NCBI GenBank assembly: GCA_025936205.1
Contig: JAICTU010000380.1
Coordinates: 1-9,030 of the forward strand
From: Polyangiaceae bacterium
Lineage (GTDB): Bacteria; Myxococcota; Polyangia; Polyangiales; Polyangiaceae
Direction: 5' to 3'
Length of the DNA: 9,030 bases
Both the position numbers and the translations under genes were made by a program. How positions within the stretch are numbered: position 1 is the first letter of the stretch; every line of letters begins with the position of its first letter. Below, in pieces: positions 6,274 through 9,030 of this stretch. The notes below the pieces were generated by a model. The model was not told the DNA's origin. It did not search any database and saw only the letters and a list, made by a program, of their open reading frames with translations.

Positions 6274-8103
6274 TTGACCCCCGTACTCCCGAAAGTCCCC
6301 CTGGTCGCACCGACGGTGACCGAGCTCCCCCTCGGCGCCGGTGACGCGGCCCGTGCCGACCCTGCCGGCAAGGCAGGCCTCGGGAAGGCCGTCGCCACGG
6401 CCACGGGGGCCGAACCGGATCGCCGCCTCCTGGACGTCACCATGGGGCCGGGCAAGGCCACGCTGGAGAGCACCTCGCGCGGCGAGCTCCCGGCGGATGT
6501 GATCGAGGCGGGCGTGAAGCGCCTCGGCATGCTGGCGCTCGTCTCCGCCTCGAGCCTGATCGGCGTGCTCGGCCTGCTCACGCTGGTCGCGCGCCACGAC
6601 GCACAGTTCCGCAGCGACGTGCTGCCGCGGGCGCTCGGCTGCTTGATCCCCGCCGTCTTGCTCAACCTGGGCATGCTCTGGATCTCGCGGGCCCGGCGCA
6701 TCCGCCCGCAGATCATCCTGGAGCTCAGCTCATTCTACGTGGTGCTGTTCGCACTCGCGCTGAGCGCGCTGCGCCACGGGTTCGTCTGGCCGGCGAGTGA
6801 GCCGCTGCGCAGCTGGTCGCCCGTCGCCGTGCTGCTCGTCATGTTCGGCGCGCTGGTGCCGGCGCGCCCGGCGCGCGTGCTCACCACCTGCGTGCTGGCG
6901 GCGCTGACCGATCCGCTCGCGCTCTATCTGGCGCAAACGGCCAGCGAGCGCCCCGAGCCGCAATACGTCGTCCTGCTCTTGCTCTCGCCGGCCGCGGGCG
7001 TGGGCCTCGCGTACCTCTCTTCCAAGCTGCTCTATGGCCTGACCGAGCACATCACGCGCGCGCGCGCGGTGGGCAGCTACCGGCTCGAAAAGCGCCTGGG
7101 CATCGGCGGCATGGGCGAGGTGTGGAAAGCCAAGCACCACATGCTGGCACGGCCCGCCGCCATCAAGCTGATCCGCCCGCGTGTGCTCTCCTCGCAAGGC
7201 CCGGAAGAAGCCAAACGCTTGCTCAAGCTGTTCGAGCGCGAAGCGCAGATCACCGCCAGCCTCTACTCTCCGCACACGATCCAGCTCTTCGACTACGGCG
7301 TCACGCAGGACGGCACCTTCTACTACGTGATGGAGCTGCTCGACGGCTTTGACCTGCAGACGCTGGTGGAGAAGTTCGGCAAGCAACCGCCGGAGCGCGC
7401 GGCTTACCTGCTGGCGCAGGCCTGCGACTCGCTGCACGAAGCGCACATGCACCAGCTGGTGCATCGCGACCTCAAGCCCGCCAACATCTTCTCCTGTCGC
7501 TACGGCGGCGAGCTCGACTTCGTCAAAGTGCTCGACTTCGGCCTGGTGATGGACCGCCGCCCCACGGAGGAAGAGCTCGACGATCCCGGCCTGATCGGCA
7601 CTCCGGCGATCATGGCGCCGGAGATGGTGCGCTTCAACGCGCCGGTGGATCAGCGCGCGGACATCTACGCGCTCGGCTGCGTCGCCTACTGGCTGCTCAC
7701 GCGCCTGCGCGTGTTCGAGGCGCAGAACCGCGCCGACATGCTGATCATGCACGCCCACCAGCGCCCTGTGCCGCCCTCGAAGCGCGTCGGCATCTCGGTA
7801 CCCAAGGAGTTCGAAGAGCTGATCCTGCAGTGCCTGGCCAAGAACCCCGACAAGCGCCCGCAGAGCGCGCGCGAGCTGGGTGACCGCCTGCGTGAGCTGG
7901 GCCTGCACTACGGCTGGAGCCGAGCCCGCCGGGAAGAATGGTGGCGCGAGCATTCGCCGCTGCCCGAAGAACCGCCGCCAGCTCGGCCGCCGTCGAAGCG
8001 GCCCGAGCTCCCGGCTCCACCTGCGCCTGCCGCCGCAGCGCCCGCCCCCGCTACTGCAGGCGCCGGAGCTGCCGTACCTCCCGGACGAGGTCCATGGGTC
8101 TGA
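6274..8103 (+). CDS. Membrane-bound serine/threonine protein kinase with six-helix N-terminal domain
   Basis: This is a eukaryote-like Ser/Thr kinase (Hanks/PknB type) expected to phosphorylate cytoplasmic targets. Residue numbers assume TTG at 6274 (609 residues). Residues 1-80 are a low-complexity leader; about six hydrophobic segments follow (roughly 85-106, 118-137, 147-167, 183-197, 203-220, 231-255). The kinase domain spans about 269-545 with every key motif: Gly-rich loop GIGGMGEV (276-283), Lys298 in AAIK, HRDLKPAN (397-404, catalytic Asp399), DFG (421-423), GTPAIMAPE (442-450) and RADIYALGC (461-469). The last ~50 residues are Pro/Ala-rich. The membrane domain comes before the kinase, the reverse of the common kinase-TM-sensor order. 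The start is uncertain: the frame is open far upstream, and TTG 6274, GTG 6316 and ATG 6442 all lack a good Shine-Dalgarno; strong G/C third-position bias begins near 6300. It overlaps the dehydrogenase gene. Confidence 0.9.
   Translation: MTPVLPKVPLVAPTVTELPLGAGDAARADPAGKAGLGKAVATATGAEPDRRLLDVTMGPGKATLESTSRGELPADVIEAGVKRLGMLALVSASSLIGVLGLLTLVARHDAQFRSDVLPRALGCLIPAVLLNLGMLWISRARRIRPQIILELSSFYVVLFALALSALRHGFVWPASEPLRSWSPVAVLLVMFGALVPARPARVLTTCVLAALTDPLALYLAQTASERPEPQYVVLLLLSPAAGVGLAYLSSKLLYGLTEHITRARAVGSYRLEKRLGIGGMGEVWKAKHHMLARPAAIKLIRPRVLSSQGPEEAKRLLKLFEREAQITASLYSPHTIQLFDYGVTQDGTFYYVMELLDGFDLQTLVEKFGKQPPERAAYLLAQACDSLHEAHMHQLVHRDLKPANIFSCRYGGELDFVKVLDFGLVMDRRPTEEELDDPGLIGTPAIMAPEMVRFNAPVDQRADIYALGCVAYWLLTRLRVFEAQNRADMLIMHAHQRPVPPSKRVGISVPKEFEELILQCLAKNPDKRPQSARELGDRLRELGLHYGWSRARREEWWREHSPLPEEPPPARPPSKRPELPAPPAPAAAAPAPATAGAGAAVPPGRGPWV
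8087..8090 (+). promoter_or_regulatory. Weak Shine-Dalgarno (GAGG) for the dehydrogenase gene inside the kinase 3' end
   Basis: GAGG lies three bases before ATG 8094, shorter than optimal, in the last codons of the kinase. Translation may depend on ribosomes finishing the kinase ORF. Confidence 0.4.
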
Positions 8104-8933
8104 ATCAACAGCGCTCGCTCGCGGGCAAGGTACTCTTCATCACCGGGGCGAGCCGCGGCATCGGCCTGGCCATTGCGCTGCGCGCGGCGCGCGACGGCGC
8201 TTCCGTCGCCGTGATCGGCAAGACCTCTGAGCCGCACCCCAAGCTCGAGGGCACCGTTCACAGCGCCTGCGCCGCGATCGAAGCCGCTGGCGGTCGCGCC
8301 CTGCCCTGCGTGGCCGACATCCGCGACGAAGCCGCGGTGGGCAATGCCGTCCGCGCCACGGCCGAGCGCTTCGGCGGCATCGACATCCTGGTCAACAACG
8401 CCAGCGCCATCTCGCTGACGCCCACTGCCAGCACACCGATGAAGCGCTTCGACCTGATGCACTCGGTCAACACGCGCGGCACGTTCCTGTGCAGCCAGCA
8501 GTGCCTGCCCTGGCTGGAGAAGAGCAGCAATCCGCACATCCTCACGCTCTCTCCGCCACCCGAGCTGCGCCCGGAGTGGTTCTCGGGCCACCTCGCTTAC
8601 ACGCTCGCCAAATACGGCATGAGCCTGTGCACGCTGGGCCTCGCGCGCGAGCTCGCCGGTCGCGGCATCGCCGCCAACAGCCTGTGGCCGCGCACCATGA
8701 TCGCGACCGCCGCCGTCGCCAACTTGCTGGGCGGCTCCGCAGCCATCCGTCACTGCCGCAAGCCGGAGATCGTCGCGGACGCGGCGCACGCCATCCTCAC
8801 CGAGCCGAGCCGCGAGTTCACTGGCCGCTTCTGCATCGACGAGGACATCCTGCGCGCGCAGGGCGTGAGCGACTTCAAGCCGTACGCGGTCGACCCCAGC
8901 GTGGAGCCTGGCCTCGACCTGTTCGTGAGTTAG
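8094..8933 (+). CDS. HSDL2-like short-chain dehydrogenase/reductase (SDR)
   Basis: This is a 279-residue NAD(P)-dependent oxidoreductase with a Rossmann fold, cytoplasmic, probably acting on a lipid or other hydroxyl/keto substrate that the sequence does not reveal. Visible motifs are the dinucleotide loop TGASRGIG (17-24), the acidic segment CVADIRD (72-78), NNAS (101-104), the HILTLSPP segment with probable catalytic Ser153, and YTLAK with Tyr169 and Lys173. LWPRT, CRKPEIVADAA and FTGRFCIDEDIL further on are characteristic of the subgroup around human HSDL2 rather than ordinary FabG-like SDRs; the SCP2 lipid-binding domain of animal HSDL2 is absent and the length is that of the SDR part alone. 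The frame is open upstream to 7938, but that part is the kinase read out of frame; ATG 8094 places the glycine loop at the usual distance from the N-terminus. It overlaps the kinase stop by 10 bp, so coexpression is likely. Confidence 0.92.
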   Translation: MGLNQQRSLAGKVLFITGASRGIGLAIALRAARDGASVAVIGKTSEPHPKLEGTVHSACAAIEAAGGRALPCVADIRDEAAVGNAVRATAERFGGIDILVNNASAISLTPTASTPMKRFDLMHSVNTRGTFLCSQQCLPWLEKSSNPHILTLSPPPELRPEWFSGHLAYTLAKYGMSLCTLGLARELAGRGIAANSLWPRTMIATAAVANLLGGSAAIRHCRKPEIVADAAHAILTEPSREFTGRFCIDEDILRAQGVSDFKPYAVDPSVEPGLDLFVS

Positions 8934-8941
8934 AGGGCGAG

Positions 8942-8964
8942 CGGGCGCTCCACGACACCGCCCG
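8942..8964 (+). terminator. Possible stem-loop after the dehydrogenase gene
   Basis: CGGGCG (8942-8947) and CGCCCG (8959-8964) are perfect inverted arms around an 11-nt loop, starting eight bases after the stop codon. No T-run follows, so it is at best a non-canonical terminator. The remaining bases to 9030 show no gene I can support: the longest minus-strand readings are interrupted within about 25 codons. Confidence 0.35.
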
Positions 8965-9030
8965 TCGCGTAGCTCACCGAGCGCTCGTCGCCGTCAGCTC
9001 TGGATCAACCGGTGGGCGCGAGCTCGGCCG

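Noticed and set aside
6730..7953. 407-codon minus-strand open frame
   Set aside because: It is the reverse complement of the kinase gene; the composition is Arg/His/Gln/Ala-rich, with no motif.
7908..8789. 293-codon minus-strand open frame
   Set aside because: It is antisense to the kinase end and the dehydrogenase, whose plus-strand motifs are unambiguous.
8930..9030. Possible C-terminus of a minus-strand gene entering from the right edge
   Set aside because: All three minus-strand frames hit stops within the last 97 bases (for example at 8974-8976 and 8930-8932). The visible 18-23 codons are too short to judge.

Overview
The window is very GC-rich, with coding regions dominated by G/C third positions. 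It carries eukaryote-like serine/threonine kinase genes, TTG and GTG starts, long Pro/Ala/Glu-rich linkers and a c-type-cytochrome lipoprotein. Together these suggest a chromosomal segment of a myxobacterium-like organism (Myxococcota/Polyangia type). That assignment is inferred from style, not from a marker gene. I see no RNA gene, insertion sequence, integrase or CRISPR array.

Left half, all on the minus strand (read right to left): a 423-residue protein of unknown function (4653-5924); a 365-bp gap with little in it; a 679-residue membrane-anchored protein with a protein-kinase fold whose three catalytic motifs are all degraded, i.e. a pseudokinase (2248-4287, TTG start); a two-domain c-type cytochrome lipoprotein (1106-2116) cut in two by an in-frame TAA at 1685-1687; and the first 357 codons of a Wzx-like polysaccharide flippase running off the left edge (1-1072, GTG start).

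Right half, plus strand: after a divergent intergenic region of about 350 bp with a perfect 8-bp inverted repeat, a three-copy 9-bp tandem repeat and a G-quadruplex-capable G-strand, comes a serine/threonine kinase with all catalytic motifs intact behind a six-helix membrane domain (about 6274-8103). An HSDL2-like short-chain dehydrogenase (8094-8933) overlaps its last codons. The final ~97 bases contain a small hairpin and no gene I can identify.

How the genes may work together: an active membrane kinase is transcribed away from a gene pair coding for a disordered/helical protein and a membrane-anchored pseudokinase. This is consistent with one signalling module of kinase, scaffold or adaptor, and pseudokinase receiver. 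The link to the dehydrogenase rests on the gene overlap, and the link to the envelope genes rests only on proximity. The most checkable oddities are the premature stop in the cytochrome gene and the triple-dead pseudokinase.
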